Counted from the first letter of the stretch, positions 26,300 to 35,719 are shown. The stretch is DNA of 64,000 nt from Anaerobacillus alkalidiazotrophicus (GCF_001866055.1 NZ_MLQS01000001.1:464591-528590); one strand, 5' to 3'. Notes: a model not told the origin generated them from the letters alone. Numbers and translations: made by a program.

Positions 26300-28102
26300 C
26301 TATTCCACTGTCACACTCTTCGCAAGGTTTCTTGGCTTATCTACATCGCAACCTCTATGAAGTGCTGCATAATATGCAATTAATTGCATTGGGATCACGG
26401 TTACTAGTGGAGTTAAATATTCGTGTACTTTTGGCACGACAAATTGATCATCTTCAAAATTAAGCCCTTCTAGACTAATGATACAAGGGGTAGCACCACG
26501 AGCAGCTACTTCCTTCACGTTACCACGAATACTTAAGTTAACGTGCTCCTGTGTTGCCAATGCAAAGACTGGTGTACCTTTCTCAATTAATGCAATTGTC
26601 CCATGCTTTAATTCTCCACCAGCAAATCCTTCAGCTTGAATATATGAAATTTCCTTTAATTTCAGGGCACCCTCTAATACAACATAGTAGTCGGATGCAC
26701 GACCGATAAAGAAACAATTACGCGTGACACTTAAATAGTCGCGAGCAATCTTTTCTAAAGCCTCTTTTTGATCACAAAGAGTTTCCATAACTGTTGCTAC
26801 AATACTTAACTCTTTAATAGGGTCAAAATCTAATTCGAACCCTTGTGCTTTAGCTGAATCTACAGCAAGTAAAGATAGAACAGCCATTTGCGCTGTATAA
26901 GCCTTTGTAGAAGCAACAGCGATTTCAGGACCACCATACGTATGAAGTGTGTAATCTGCCTCACGTGATAACGTTGATCCTGGTACGTTTGTGATGGTTA
27001 ACGCAGGGTATCCTAACTTCTTCACAGCTACTAAAACTCCGCGGCTATCTGCAGTTTCACCGCTCTGTGAAATAAAAATAAAGAGTGGGTTTTTTGAGAT
27101 TAACGGCATATTGTATAAGAATTCACTCGCAATATGCGTCTCTACAGGTTTTTTAGCAATGTTTTCAATCAACTGCTTACCAACTAGACCAGCATTATAA
27201 CTTGTTCCAGCTGCAATAATATAAATTCGGTCAGCAGCATTTACTGCATTACGAATATTCTCGTCTAACTTTACCTCACCGTTTTCGTCTTGATATTTTG
27301 AAATGATATTACGAATAACAAGAGGCTGTTCGTCTATTTCTTTTAACATATAATGTGGGTACGTACCCTTTTCAATATCGCTTGCATCTAATTCGGCGAT
27401 ATACGATTCTCTTGAAATTGAAACACCCGCTAAATTTTTAATTGTAACGGAATCACGTGTAACAATAACAATTTCTTGATCCATTAACTCTACAAATTCA
27501 TTTGTTGTTTTTATCATTGCCATTGCGTCACTAGCAATAACATTAACACCGTCTCCTAAACCAACTAGTAATGGACTTTTATTCTTTCCAACATAAATCT
27601 TATCTGGATCTGTTTCATCGATTAATGCGATCGCATACGAACCCTTTAATAACGAAAGAGTTTGTCTAAATGCTTTTTCAACAGTATTTCCTTCGTCCAT
27701 AAAGCGTTCTACAAGCTGAACGATCACCTCTGTATCCGTTTCACTAACGAATGGTACCTCTTGTAAATGATCAGCTTTTATTTCTTCATAATTTTCAATA
27801 ACTCCATTATGAACGAGTGTAAATCTATGAGAAGTACTTTGGTGTGGATGAGCATTAACACGGCTTGGTGGTCCATGAGTTGCCCATCTTGTATGACCGA
27901 TACCTGCTGTACCGTCTATATTACTATCAACAATATTTCTCAATGCGGCAATACGACCTTTTTCTTTAAAGAGATGAACACCTTTTTCATTGACAATTGC
28001 AATTCCTGCAGAGTCATAACCTCTATATTCTAACTTTTCTAATCCACTTAGTAATATTTCCTTTGCATCTTTATTACCAATATATCCAACTATTCCGCAC
28101 AT
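26300..28102 (-). CDS. glmS: Glutamine-fructose-6-phosphate aminotransferase
   Basis: 600 residues from ATG 28102; the frame extends further but cysteine 2 after the initiator is the catalytic N-terminal nucleophile (MCGIVGYIG), and GGGAGGA precedes this ATG. Layout: glutaminase domain (1-230, with RWATHG and SETDTE), two SIS sugar-isomerase domains ([17 protein letters not shown]), and the C-terminal AKSVTVE. It makes glucosamine-6-phosphate from fructose-6-phosphate and glutamine, the first step to UDP-GlcNAc for cell wall. A glmS ribozyme and its own promoter lie upstream, glmM before that. A broken partial copy is at 17580-17923. Confidence 0.98.
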   Translation of the reverse strand: MCGIVGYIGNKDAKEILLSGLEKLEYRGYDSAGIAIVNEKGVHLFKEKGRIAALRNIVDSNIDGTAGIGHTRWATHGPPSRVNAHPHQSTSHRFTLVHNGVIENYEEIKADHLQEVPFVSETDTEVIVQLVERFMDEGNTVEKAFRQTLSLLKGSYAIALIDETDPDKIYVGKNKSPLLVGLGDGVNVIASDAMAMIKTTNEFVELMDQEIVIVTRDSVTIKNLAGVSISRESYIAELDASDIEKGTYPHYMLKEIDEQPLVIRNIISKYQDENGEVKLDENIRNAVNAADRIYIIAAGTSYNAGLVGKQLIENIAKKPVETHIASEFLYNMPLISKNPLFIFISQSGETADSRGVLVAVKKLGYPALTITNVPGSTLSREADYTLHTYGGPEIAVASTKAYTAQMAVLSLLAVDSAKAQGFELDFDPIKELSIVATVMETLCDQKEALEKIARDYLSVTRNCFFIGRASDYYVVLEGALKLKEISYIQAEGFAGGELKHGTIALIEKGTPVFALATQEHVNLSIRGNVKEVAARGATPCIISLEGLNFEDDQFVVPKVHEYLTPLVTVIPMQLIAYYAALHRGCDVDKPRNLAKSVTVE

Positions 28103-28259
28103 ATTTTTAGTCCTCCCTCGGTGGGGCAAGAAAGCATGCGTTAGCTTAGCTTTGTTACTTAGCATATACTTTTCAAAAAAGCATATGCACAATAATAAAG
28201 CATAATCAAACTAGGGGCCTTTTGCCCCACTCTTTACATTTTTTAATTGCAGAGCACCA

Positions 28260-28415
28260 ATACTTTAGTTTTTGTTCAAGAAGTCACCTTCTTGTTTTTT
28301 ACCAAAGCTTGCGGTTGTGGTGTGGCAACCGAGAGGCATCCGCCGATGTTTTCGATAAAACCTCTTCCTCGTCAACTATTCTTGTTTCCGTCCATTAGAA
28401 TAGTTCAGGCGCTTT
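28260..28415 (-). ncRNA. glmS ribozyme (glucosamine-6-phosphate activated)
   Basis: On the minus strand AAGCGCC (cleavage expected between A 28413 and G 28412), then GTTGACGAGGAAGAGG, TATCGAA, CGGCGGATGCCTC, CGGTTG...CAACCGCAAGC and GAAGGTGACTTCTTGAACAAA. These are the conserved core segments of the Bacillus glmS ribozyme in the right order. When glucosamine-6-phosphate binds, the RNA cuts itself and the downstream mRNA is degraded, giving feedback on glmS. Confidence 0.95.
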
Positions 28416-28461
28416 TTAACATAAATGAGCCGATCCACCTTTCTCTTTTTGAATCAAACTA

Positions 28462-28490
28462 ATCATACTAGTTTTTACAGAAAACGTCAA
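28462..28490 (-). promoter_or_regulatory. SigA promoter of glmS
   Basis: TTGACG, 17 bp, TATGAT on the minus strand. Transcription would start about 40 bp before the ribozyme cleavage site, so glmS has its own promoter after the glmM terminator. Confidence 0.8.
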
Positions 28491-28554
28491 TCACCTTTAT
28501 ACACCATAATTTACCATAACCTCACAAAAAATTTGTTTGGCTATACTATAAAAA

Positions 28555-28590
28555 TATGCACAGAGCACTTTATTCGTGCATCTGTGCATA
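28555..28590 (-). terminator. Terminator after glmM
   Basis: TATGCACAGA / TCTGTGCATA (10 bp) with an inner GCAC/GTGC stem; read leftward it is followed by TTTTTATAG. It separates glmM from glmS. Confidence 0.8.
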
Positions 28591-28601
28591 TAACATATAT
28601 A

Positions 28602-29948
28602 TTATAGTGAACCTAATTCTTGCTTAACTACATCAACAATTTCTTGGACGTATTGATCACAAAGGTCTTGGGTAGGTGCCTCTGCCATTACGCGAACGAG
28701 TGGCTCTGTTCCAGAAGGCCTTACAAGGATTCTTCCATTACCATTCATTGTTTGTTCTACGCGACGGATTTCTTCATTTATAACATTATTAGTCATTAAA
28801 TCCTGTTTGTTCGCCACCTTCACATTAACAAGCTTTTGTGGGTACTTTTTAATTTCTGATGCAAGTTCAGAAAGAGATTTTTGAGTTACTTTCATAATAT
28901 TAACTAACTGTAACGCTGACAACATACCATCACCCGTCGTATTATAATCTAAGAAAATGATATGACCGGATTGCTCACCGCCTAGGTTATAACCACCCTT
29001 TCTCATCTCTTCCATCACATAACGATCACCTACAGCCGTTTGCTGTGCGGCAATACCTATCGCTTCAACTGCCTTATAAAATCCTAAATTACTCATAACT
29101 GTCGAAACGACAGTTTGATGCTTTAATCTACCTTTTTCCTTAAAATACTTTGCACAGATATACATGATCTGGTCACCATCTACTATGTTCCCATTTTCGT
29201 CTACTGCAATTAAACGGTCTGCATCTCCATCAAACGCTAACCCTATATCTGCCCTTTTATCCAAAACAAACTTTGCTAATGTCTCTGGATGAGTCGATCC
29301 TACACCGTCATTAATATTTAAGCCATTAGGATTTGTTCCTAAAGTTGATATATCAGCCTCTAAATCTGCGAAAAGATGCGGCGCAAGAGATGATGCTGCT
29401 CCGTGTGCACAATCAAGAGCAATGTGAATACCTGAAAAGTCCTCATCAACAGTCTGCTTTAAAAACTGTAAATATTTCTGCCCACCTTCAAAGTAATCGT
29501 TCAGTTGACCGACATTTCCCCCAGTTGGTCTTGGTAATTGATCATCTACTTGATCTAATAACTTTTCAATTTCTAATTCTTGATCGTCTAATAATTTAAA
29601 ACCATCTGGCCCAAAAAACTTAATCCCATTATCTTCAACAGGATTGTGTGAAGCAGAGATCATAACCCCTGCATGGGCACTTAATGCTTTTGTTAAGTAA
29701 GCAACACCTGGAGTTGAAATAACGCCAAGACGCATAACCTCTGCTCCTATTGATAACAGACCTGCTACTAAAGCACCTTCTAGCATGTGCCCTGAAATAC
29801 GAGTATCTCTACCAATTAATACTTTAGGTTTCTCTGTATTTTTAGTTAAAACAAAACCACCGTACCTTCCAAGCTTAAATGCTAGTTCTGGGGTTAATTC
29901 GGTATTTGCTACCCCTCGAACTCCATCTGTACCAAAATATTTTCCCAT
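28602..29948 (-). CDS. glmM: Phosphoglucosamine mutase
   Basis: 448 residues, the family's usual length. [15 protein letters not shown] at the start, active-site serine in [17 protein letters not shown], metal loop DGDADR (in [14 protein letters not shown]), sugar loop GGEQSGH, and the phosphate loop [12 protein letters not shown]. It converts glucosamine-6-phosphate to glucosamine-1-phosphate. In Bacillus it also binds CdaA and modulates c-di-AMP production; the gene order cdaA-cdaR-glmM reflects that link. The start follows cdaR by 37 bp. Confidence 0.98.
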   Translation of the reverse strand: MGKYFGTDGVRGVANTELTPELAFKLGRYGGFVLTKNTEKPKVLIGRDTRISGHMLEGALVAGLLSIGAEVMRLGVISTPGVAYLTKALSAHAGVMISASHNPVEDNGIKFFGPDGFKLLDDQELEIEKLLDQVDDQLPRPTGGNVGQLNDYFEGGQKYLQFLKQTVDEDFSGIHIALDCAHGAASSLAPHLFADLEADISTLGTNPNGLNINDGVGSTHPETLAKFVLDKRADIGLAFDGDADRLIAVDENGNIVDGDQIMYICAKYFKEKGRLKHQTVVSTVMSNLGFYKAVEAIGIAAQQTAVGDRYVMEEMRKGGYNLGGEQSGHIIFLDYNTTGDGMLSALQLVNIMKVTQKSLSELASEIKKYPQKLVNVKVANKQDLMTNNVINEEIRRVEQTMNGNGRILVRPSGTEPLVRVMAEAPTQDLCDQYVQEIVDVVKQELGSL

Positions 29949-29985
29949 TTTCTAAATCTCTCCTTAGGTTAACATCCTTAATTTT

Positions 29986-31293
29986 CTACGTTTCAGTCAA
30001 TTCATCATTATTTTCATTAATCTCTTCAGTTGCATTAGTTTCAATTTCTTCTTCAATACTCAACACTTCGGAAATAATAATTTCTATTTCATCAAACGGC
30101 AGATCAAATGAAATATTTTGAGGTCCACTAACTTGAATTGGTACTGAATGTTCACCAACCGCTAGCTCATTCAAATCAATATAAACTTTCACGTCATCTT
30201 TTTGAATTTTTTCGATTGCCGCCGGTGAACCTTTTACAATTAAACTAATGATTTTATGGTTTGGATTTGAGAATTCAGCATCCATTCTCTCAGATAGGCC
30301 AATCACTTCTAAAGGTATCTCTTCTATTTCTAGTGTTTCTTCTATATCTACTTCAACAATTATTTTTACAGTAGAAGGTGATACCTTCTCAACCCCTGGT
30401 GGCACTGGAAGCTCAAGTTCCATTACTGTATTTTCAGTAATTGTTAAGAGATTGACTTCCACTCCCTCTAAGTGGGATATTCCATCTATAACATCTTGCG
30501 GTCCAAAGATCGTTACTTCTTTTGGATCCGTAACAATTGAACGGATACTTAAACCTTCTGGCAGTTCACCAATTCGGGTTATTTTAAGTGGAACATCTTT
30601 GTTAGGACTTGTTACGGGTATTTTTACATCTACAACCGATGGACTAACATCAATCGCCAGTTCATTACCTTGCTGATCATAAACTTTAACCGGAATACCC
30701 TTTTCCACCGTTTTATTAACATCTTTTATATCAACAAACCCTTTAACAAATGCTACGTGTTGGATGACACTCTCCGCAGCAGTTATTTCTACATTTACTG
30801 GATTAACGATTGGCGTACCAACTGTATAACCTTCTGGTACTTCAGCTTTATTAATTAAATCAATCTCAACAGGCAACGATATTGTTCTTTTTTCCTCAAT
30901 AGTAACTCTAATCGTTTCCGGTACAATATTAACCGTTAATTCACTTGGGAAATTTCGATATTGAACATTTACATGATGTGTACCTGGTTCTAAATTACGT
31001 AAATCAACAAATACATCATAGGACGGCCTAGCAATTTGGAAATAAGTCAATACATTTTGTGGTCCTCTTAAATTTACTTGTACGTTTTCAACGATTTCTG
31101 TGATCGCTAATTCATCTTCATTATAATAAACATTTAAAGGGACTTCCGGAATTGTATAGGAACCGTTTGTTACGACTGGTATTCCACCTGGTTGATTATT
31201 TGGATTATCAAAGTTCACAACTGCAAACAGTAATAGGGCAATTAAAAAAGAAATCGCCTTAACAAACCATGGGTTTTTGTATAATTTATCCAT
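29986..31293 (-). CDS. cdaR: CdaR (YbbR), regulator of diadenylate cyclase CdaA
   Basis: 435 residues. One N-terminal membrane helix (about 10-27), then four YbbR-type beta repeats facing the outside (boundaries near 50, 140, 220, 310), and an acidic tail rich in E and N. In Bacillus and Listeria this anchored protein binds CdaA and tunes its activity. The start overlaps the end of cdaA by 8 bp, so the two are translationally coupled. The acidic tail is typical of the family. Confidence 0.95.
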   Translation of the reverse strand: MDKLYKNPWFVKAISFLIALLLFAVVNFDNPNNQPGGIPVVTNGSYTIPEVPLNVYYNEDELAITEIVENVQVNLRGPQNVLTYFQIARPSYDVFVDLRNLEPGTHHVNVQYRNFPSELTVNIVPETIRVTIEEKRTISLPVEIDLINKAEVPEGYTVGTPIVNPVNVEITAAESVIQHVAFVKGFVDIKDVNKTVEKGIPVKVYDQQGNELAIDVSPSVVDVKIPVTSPNKDVPLKITRIGELPEGLSIRSIVTDPKEVTIFGPQDVIDGISHLEGVEVNLLTITENTVMELELPVPPGVEKVSPSTVKIIVEVDIEETLEIEEIPLEVIGLSERMDAEFSNPNHKIISLIVKGSPAAIEKIQKDDVKVYIDLNELAVGEHSVPIQVSGPQNISFDLPFDEIEIIISEVLSIEEEIETNATEEINENNDELTET

Positions 31294-32107
31294 TCTTCTT
31301 CCCTCCCCACTGCCAAAGAGAAGTTGAATTCGTCTTCGTACTTGTAACTAACTCTTGTATTAATAACTCTTTTAATGCTTCTTCATCTAAATTCCGATGT
31401 AACTCACCGTTTTTAGTAACCGAAATATTCCCCGTTTCTTCTGAGACAGCTAAGGTTATCGCATCAGTAACTTCACTAATCCCTAGGGCAGCTCGGTGTC
31501 TTGTCCCTAACTCTTTTGATATAAAGGGATCTTCCGACAATGGTAAATAGCAGCCTGCTGCCATAATTTGATGGCTCTTGATAATCACAGCTCCATCGTG
31601 TAATGGTGTATTAGGAATAAAAATATTAATAAGTAATTCAGATGTTAATTTACCTTTCACAGCTATTCCAGTTTCAATATAATCGTTCATTCCCGTTTCT
31701 CTCTCAATGGAGATTAATGCTCCAATGCGACGTTTCCCCATATAGATTGACGCCTTTACTATTTCTTCAATTGACTTCTCCATTTCCTGATCGTCAATTG
31801 AGTTTGATCTCGATAAAAATTTTCCTCGACCTAATTGTTCTAAAGCTCTACGCAATTCAGGTTGAAAAATGATAATAATCGCTAGTAAACCATAAATTAC
31901 AGCTTGAGACATGATCCATCTAAGCGTATGTAATCCTAAACTACCACTTAAAAACCATACAGCTAAAATTACAATAATTCCTTTAAATAATTGAACAGCT
32001 CTTGTGCCACGGACAATCATAATAAGTTTATATATAACAAATGTAACAAGTAGTATATCTACTGCTATTCTTAATACATCAATAAGTTGAATATCACCTA
32101 GTATCAT
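31286..32107 (-). CDS. cdaA: Membrane diadenylate cyclase CdaA (DacA)
   Basis: 273 residues from ATG 32107, preceded by GGAGGGG; an upstream ATG at 32128 has no such site. Three membrane helices (about 10-85), a coiled segment, then the DAC domain with the catalytic motifs DGAVII and GTRHRAALG. It condenses two ATP to c-di-AMP, an essential second messenger for potassium and wall homeostasis. Partners CdaR and GlmM are the next two genes. A second cyclase of the same fold, DisA, is at 44042-45121. Confidence 0.97.
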   Translation of the reverse strand: MILGDIQLIDVLRIAVDILLVTFVIYKLIMIVRGTRAVQLFKGIIVILAVWFLSGSLGLHTLRWIMSQAVIYGLLAIIIIFQPELRRALEQLGRGKFLSRSNSIDDQEMEKSIEEIVKASIYMGKRRIGALISIERETGMNDYIETGIAVKGKLTSELLINIFIPNTPLHDGAVIIKSHQIMAAGCYLPLSEDPFISKELGTRHRAALGISEVTDAITLAVSEETGNISVTKNGELHRNLDEEALKELLIQELVTSTKTNSTSLWQWGGKKNG

Positions 32108-32157
32108 TACTTCCCCTCCATATAACAATTCTTACTTACGAGGTACATAACTTTTTA

Positions 32158-32186
32158 ATTATACCATAACATTATTAGCATAACAG
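32158..32186 (-). promoter_or_regulatory. Possible promoter of cdaA
   Basis: CTGTTA, 17 bp, TATAAT with an extended -10 (TGGTATAAT) on the minus strand, 50 bp before the cdaA start. The rsiW terminator lies upstream, so cdaA needs a promoter here. Confidence 0.5.
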
Positions 32187-32260
32187 TATGTGACACTTGG
32201 TATAACCTGTAAACCTAAGTATTATTATATCTATTAAGTTTTCTAATATAGATCATACAG

Positions 32261-32294
32261 AAAAGGTGATACATATAATAATGTACCACCTTTT
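32261..32294 (-). terminator. Terminator after rsiW
   Basis: AAAAGGTG-A-TACAT / ATGTA-C-CACCTTTT (13 of 14 pairs, 6-nt loop) directly at the rsiW stop; read leftward it ends in CACCTTTTCTG. It separates sigW-rsiW from cdaA. Confidence 0.7.
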
Positions 32295-32932
32295 TATTCG
32301 TTTGATTTTTTTCCATCAAATACATTTACTGCATCAGAGAGAAAAGATTTTATATTGTACCATATCCACTCTAAACCTTTATCAATTTCTTCAATATTGC
32401 CAGTTACATTCCCTACTGACGCCCTATAATTTTGACCGTTAATAATCGTCACATTCCCATTCACTTGTCCATCTATTTGTAAGCTGCCATTCCTTACAAT
32501 AAGATCACCTTCAACAATTTCCCCTTCTGGAATAACCACAACATTTCTATCTTTATCAATTATCAGATTGGCTTGGCCTGAAACAGACAACTCATCTCCA
32601 CTGTCTAACCAAAAAGAGAAAACACTTGTTGACATTAAAATAATAAATACTGAAGCGGCTACTAGAAAAGGATTTTTTTTCATCCACCGCTTCCAATTGT
32701 TTGACCGTTTTGGTTGTGGTAATTGTTTCATTACAAGATCTGTAAAATTTGGTGGAGCAACAATATGAGAAGAGCTCTGTACAAATGCAATTGATTTTTT
32801 TAATTCATTAAAATGATTACGACAATGATTACACTCATTCAAATGTTGTTTTAGTTGCTTATTCTCTGTTTCAGTTATTTCTTCATCGAAATACTTATGA
32901 ATTAAGGAGACTATATCTTTCCTGCATTCCAT
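32294..32932 (-). CDS. rsiW: Anti-sigma-W factor
   Basis: 212 residues. N-terminal zinc-binding anti-sigma domain with H-X3-C-X2-C (HLNECNHCRNHF), one membrane helix at about 85-105, then an outer part of short beta repeats (IVRNGSLQIDGQVNGNVTIING). It holds SigW inactive until PrsW and RasP cleave it under envelope stress. It follows sigW by 17 bp. Length matches the B. subtilis protein. Confidence 0.96.
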   Translation of the reverse strand: MECRKDIVSLIHKYFDEEITETENKQLKQHLNECNHCRNHFNELKKSIAFVQSSSHIVAPPNFTDLVMKQLPQPKRSNNWKRWMKKNPFLVAASVFIILMSTSVFSFWLDSGDELSVSGQANLIIDKDRNVVVIPEGEIVEGDLIVRNGSLQIDGQVNGNVTIINGQNYRASVGNVTGNIEEIDKGLEWIWYNIKSFLSDAVNVFDGKKSNE

Positions 32933-32949
32933 TTGTAAATCTCTCCTTT

Positions 32950-33513
32950 TTATACATTACTCAATCTTTTTCTAAGTGCTTCTCTACCCCTATGAATTCT
33001 TGTTTTCACAGTAGCAATTGGAAGATCTAAAATCTCACTTATTTCTTTCAAAGATAAGTCCTCAATATACTTTAAGATGATAGCAGAGCGATATTTTGGG
33101 GGTAAGTTAAGTATTTCTCCTTGTATCCAATCTTGTAACTCATAAGTTATTACTTGATCCTCTGGTAATTCATCTGTTGCAGCTATTTGTGAAGCCAAAG
33201 TAAGTCCTTCAGTACCATCAACTTCTTGATCCAAGTAGAAGTCTGGTTTCTTCTTTCTTAACCGATCAATAGATAGGTTTGTAACAATTCGAAATAACCA
33301 AGTTGAAAATTTCCTATCCAAATCATAAGTATCAATATTCATATAAGCACGTAAGAAAGCTTCTTGAGCTATGTCTTGTGCCTCGTGAACGTTCCCGACC
33401 ATTCGATAAGAGATTTGATAAACTTTATCTTTATAAAGTTCGACTAATTCAGCAAAAGCTTCCTGATCACCTTTTTTTACATCAATAATAATTCTTTTTA
33501 CTAATGTCTCCAT
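32950..33513 (-). CDS. sigW: ECF sigma factor SigW
   Basis: 187 residues, the standard length. Region 2 with DIAQEAFLRAYMNIDTYD and FSTWLFRIVTNLSID, region 4 with LPPKYRSAIILKYIEDLSLKEISEILDLPIATVKTRIHRGREALR. It directs envelope-stress and antimicrobial-resistance genes. Its own promoter consensus is present just upstream, so it is autoregulated. Order sigW-rsiW-cdaA-cdaR-glmM-glmS is as in B. subtilis. Confidence 0.98.
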   Translation of the reverse strand: METLVKRIIIDVKKGDQEAFAELVELYKDKVYQISYRMVGNVHEAQDIAQEAFLRAYMNIDTYDLDRKFSTWLFRIVTNLSIDRLRKKKPDFYLDQEVDGTEGLTLASQIAATDELPEDQVITYELQDWIQGEILNLPPKYRSAIILKYIEDLSLKEISEILDLPIATVKTRIHRGREALRKRLSNV

Positions 33514-33550
33514 TCTCCTCTATACCTCCGCTCTATGCGGTTACTTTATT

Positions 33551-33576
33551 TACGTATTTATAATAAATAAGTTTCA
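33551..33576 (-). promoter_or_regulatory. SigW-type autoregulatory promoter
   Basis: TGAAAC, exactly 16 bp, CGTA on the minus strand, ending 37 bp before the sigW start. This is the SigW consensus at both boxes. Confidence 0.9.
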
Positions 33577-33681
33577 AATAATTTTATTTTATCATGAAAA
33601 AAATGAAATTCTACTATTTTTAAAATATACGTTTTTCTTTTTTTATTCTGGGTATATAATAGTTAAAAGGGAGGGAATTTT

Positions 33682-33876
33682 ATGCATAGAGATTTAAAAA
33701 ACAAAAAAATGCTTGAGGAAATTGAAACCGCCAGAAAAAAAATGATCCAATTAGCTTATGAAAACCCCCTAAATTCTAAAGAGGTCGTTGATGCTAGCAC
33801 AAAATTGGACAAGCTATTAAATGTTTATAATAACATCGATATAAGTAAGAAAGCTAAAACCCTAGTCCATAGCTAA
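33682..33876 (+). CDS. Spo0E-family aspartyl-phosphate phosphatase
   Basis: 64 residues. A helical hairpin with the family signature S-x-x-L-D-x-L-L-N-x-Y (STKLDKLLNVY), preceded by the first helix EEIETARKKMIQLAYENP. Such proteins remove the phosphate from Spo0A~P and delay sporulation. GGGAGGG lies eight bases before the ATG, and a TATAAT at 33655-33660 may be its -10. It is divergent from sigW and ends at a bidirectional terminator. Which of the several Spo0E paralogues it equals is open. Confidence 0.85.
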   Translation: MHRDLKNKKMLEEIETARKKMIQLAYENPLNSKEVVDASTKLDKLLNVYNNIDISKKAKTLVHS

Positions 33877-33923
33877 AATGCTGATTTGTACTAATTAAAG
33901 TAAACACACTTAAAAATAAAAAT

Positions 33924-33950
33924 AAACCCTATTTTATATAGGGTTTTTCA
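33924..33950. terminator. Bidirectional terminator
   Basis: AAACCCTAT / ATAGGGTTT with a 5-nt loop, T run on both strands. It ends the Spo0E-like gene from the left and the tRNA cluster from the right. Confidence 0.85.
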
Positions 33951-33958
33951 TTATGTAT

Positions 33959-34034
33959 TGGTGGAGCCTAGCGGGATCGAACCGCTGACCTCCTGCGTGC
34001 AAGGCAGGCGCTCTCCCAGCTGAGCTAAGGCCCC
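33959..34034 (-). tRNA. tRNA-Ala (anticodon TGC)
   Basis: Cloverleaf with GGGGCCT acceptor, loop CTTGCAC, GGTTCGATCCC T-arm, encoded CCA. Last gene of the tRNA cluster. Confidence 0.97.
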
Positions 34035-34037
34035 AAG

Positions 34038-34111
34038 TGGAGCGGGTGATGAGAATCGAACTCACGACATCAGCTTGGAAGGCTGAGGTTTTACCATTAA
34101 ACTACACCCGC
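34038..34111 (-). tRNA. tRNA-Gly (anticodon TCC)
   Basis: GCGGGTG acceptor, anticodon loop CTTCCAA, encoded CCA. Confidence 0.96.
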
Positions 34112-34183
34112 ATTTCATTTAATTATATCATAAGTTAATTATTTACGCAATACACTTTCACCTTGATATGTTTACGTTCTTAT

Positions 34184-34258
34184 TGGAGCGGAAGACGAGA
34201 TTCGAACTCGCGACCCCCACCTTGGCAAGGTGGTGTTCTACCACTGAACTACTCCCGC
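34184..34258 (-). tRNA. tRNA-Gly (anticodon GCC)
   Basis: GCGGGAG acceptor, anticodon loop TTGCCAA, encoded CCA. A 72-bp spacer separates it from the TCC isoacceptor. Confidence 0.96.
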
Positions 34259-34264
34259 AAACAA

Positions 34265-34340
34265 TGGTGAGCCATGAAGGATTCGAACCTTCGACCCTCT
34301 GATTAAAAGTCAGATGCTCTACCGACTGAGCTAATGGCTC
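34265..34340 (-). tRNA. tRNA-Lys (anticodon TTT)
   Basis: GAGCCAT acceptor, anticodon loop CTTTTAA, encoded CCA. Confidence 0.97.
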
Positions 34341-34346
34341 GAAATA

Positions 34347-34422
34347 TGGCTGGGCTATCTGGATTCGAACCAGAGGAATGACGGAGTCAAAGTCCGTTGC
34401 CTTACCGCTTGGCTATAGCCCA
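34347..34422 (-). tRNA. tRNA-Gln (anticodon TTG)
   Basis: TGGGCTA acceptor, anticodon loop CTTTGAC, encoded CCA. Confidence 0.95.
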
Positions 34423-34430
34423 ATAATAAA

Positions 34431-34514
34431 TGGTGGAGGGGGACGGATTCGAACCGCCGAACCCTAAGGAGCGGATTTACAGTCCGCCGCGTTTAGCCAC
34501 TTCGCTACCCCTCC
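34431..34514 (-). tRNA. tRNA-Tyr (anticodon GTA)
   Basis: Class II tRNA of 84 nt with a long variable arm; anticodon loop CTGTAAA, encoded CCA. Confidence 0.96.
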
Positions 34515-34530
34515 AGATTATAATTAAGAG

Positions 34531-34603
<73 letters not shown>

Positions 34604-34652
34604 AAATATAGGTGAGTTATTTTCGCTCCAATTTGTTACGCAAAAAAAACTC

Positions 34653-34728
34653 TGGTGGAGGATGACGGGATCGAACCGCCGACCCCCTGCTTGTAAGGCA
34701 GGTGCTCTCCCAGCTGAGCTAATCCTCC
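34653..34728 (-). tRNA. tRNA-Val (anticodon TAC)
   Basis: GGAGGAT acceptor, anticodon loop CTTACAA, encoded CCA. Confidence 0.97.
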
Positions 34729-34753
34729 GAGGTAATGCATGTTTTTAAGTAGT

Positions 34754-34828
34754 TGGTGACCCGTACGGGATTCGAACCCGTGTTACCGCCGTGAAAGGGC
34801 GGTGTCTTAACCGCTTGACCAACGGGCC
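34754..34828 (-). tRNA. tRNA-Glu (anticodon TTC)
   Basis: GGCCCGT acceptor, anticodon loop CTTTCAC, encoded CCA. Confidence 0.97.
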
Positions 34829-34841
34829 ATTAAAGTAAAAA

Positions 34842-34917
<76 letters not shown>

Positions 34918-34918
34918 A

Positions 34919-34993
34919 TGGCTCCACAGGTAGGACTCGAACCTACGACCGATCGGTTAACAGCCGATTGCTCTACCACTGAGCTACTGTGGA
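34919..34993 (-). tRNA. tRNA-Asn (anticodon GTT)
   Basis: TCCACAG acceptor, anticodon loop CTGTTAA, encoded CCA. First tRNA after the 5S gene; the order Asn-Thr-Glu-Val-Thr-Tyr-Gln-Lys-Gly-Gly-Ala is typical of Bacillus rRNA-linked clusters. Confidence 0.97.
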
Positions 34994-35081
34994 ATGATAA
35001 TTTAATCCAATATCAGAATAAGTAGAAAAAACATTTACTATCATGAAACTATTATATAAATCATTTTAGTATTTTAATTAG

Positions 35082-35196
35082 TTTGGCAACGTCCTACTCT
35101 CACAAGGGGAAGCCCCTAACTACCATCGGCGCTGAAGAGCTTAACGATCGTGTTCGGCATGGGAACGAGTGTGACCTCTTCGCTATCGCCACCAAA
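35082..35196 (-). rRNA. rrf: 5S ribosomal RNA (left copy)
   Basis: Full 5S sequence (GGTGGCGATAGCGAAGAGG ... GAGAGTAGGACGTTGCC) with TTTGG/CCAAA terminal pairing. It leads the tRNA cluster. It differs from the right copy at the terminal stem and at CTTCAGCGCC versus CTTTTGCGCC. Confidence 0.96.
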
Positions 35197-35222
35197 CTTA
35201 TCAAAACACAAAGACAATAATT

Positions 35223-35251
35223 ATTTTATATCACTCTTGATCAAAAGTCAA
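35223..35251 (-). promoter_or_regulatory. Promoter in the 23S-5S spacer
   Basis: TTGACT, 17 bp, TAAAAT on the minus strand (a TATAAA overlaps it), with an A-rich upstream stretch, 27 bp before the 5S gene. The right 23S-5S spacer has no such element. It could drive the 5S-tRNA unit independently of the rRNA operon. Confidence 0.6.
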
Positions 35252-35340
35252 CACTTTTTTCACACTAGTGAATAATCATTCTCTGAAAACTAGATAACAT
35301 ACATATAAGTTTCTTGAGTGTGAATTCAATTCTTATTTTA

Positions 35341-35523
35341 GGATAAGTCCTCGACCGATTAGTATCTCTCAGCTCCACACGTCACCGTGCTTCCACCCGA
35401 GACCTATCAACCTCATCATCTCTAAGGGGTCTTACTGGATTAACTCCAAGGGAAATCTCATCTTGAGGGGGGCTTCATGCTTAGATGCTTTCAGCACTTA
35501 TCCCTTCCATACGTAGCTACCCA
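35341..35523 (-). rRNA. rrl: 23S ribosomal RNA, 3' end only (left arm)
   Basis: Last 183 nt of 23S, from TGGGTAGCTACG to GGACTTATCC. It stops abruptly at 35523, where the inverted second copy begins. The remaining 2.7 kb of 23S and all of 16S are missing. Confidence 0.93.
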
Positions 35524-35719
35524 CCAGGAGCATAGCTGGGTAGCTACGTATGGAAGGGATAAGTGCTGAAAGCATCTAAGCATGAAGCCCCCCTCAAGAT
35601 GAGATTTCCCTTGGAGTTAATCCAGTAAGACCCCTTAGAGATGATGAGGTTGATAGGTCTCGGGTGGAAGCACGGTGACGTGTGGAGCTGAGAGATACTA
35701 ATCGGTCGAGGACTTATCC
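35524..35719 (+). rRNA. rrl: 23S ribosomal RNA, 3' end only (right arm)
   Basis: Last 196 nt of 23S on the plus strand (from CCAGGAGCATAGCTGGG). Followed by a spacer and the right 5S gene, as upstream of ctsR in B. subtilis. Confidence 0.93.

Noticed and set aside
26149..26300. Tn7-type attachment at the glmS end
   Set aside because: No Tn7 end repeats or tns genes in the window; only a normal terminator follows glmS.
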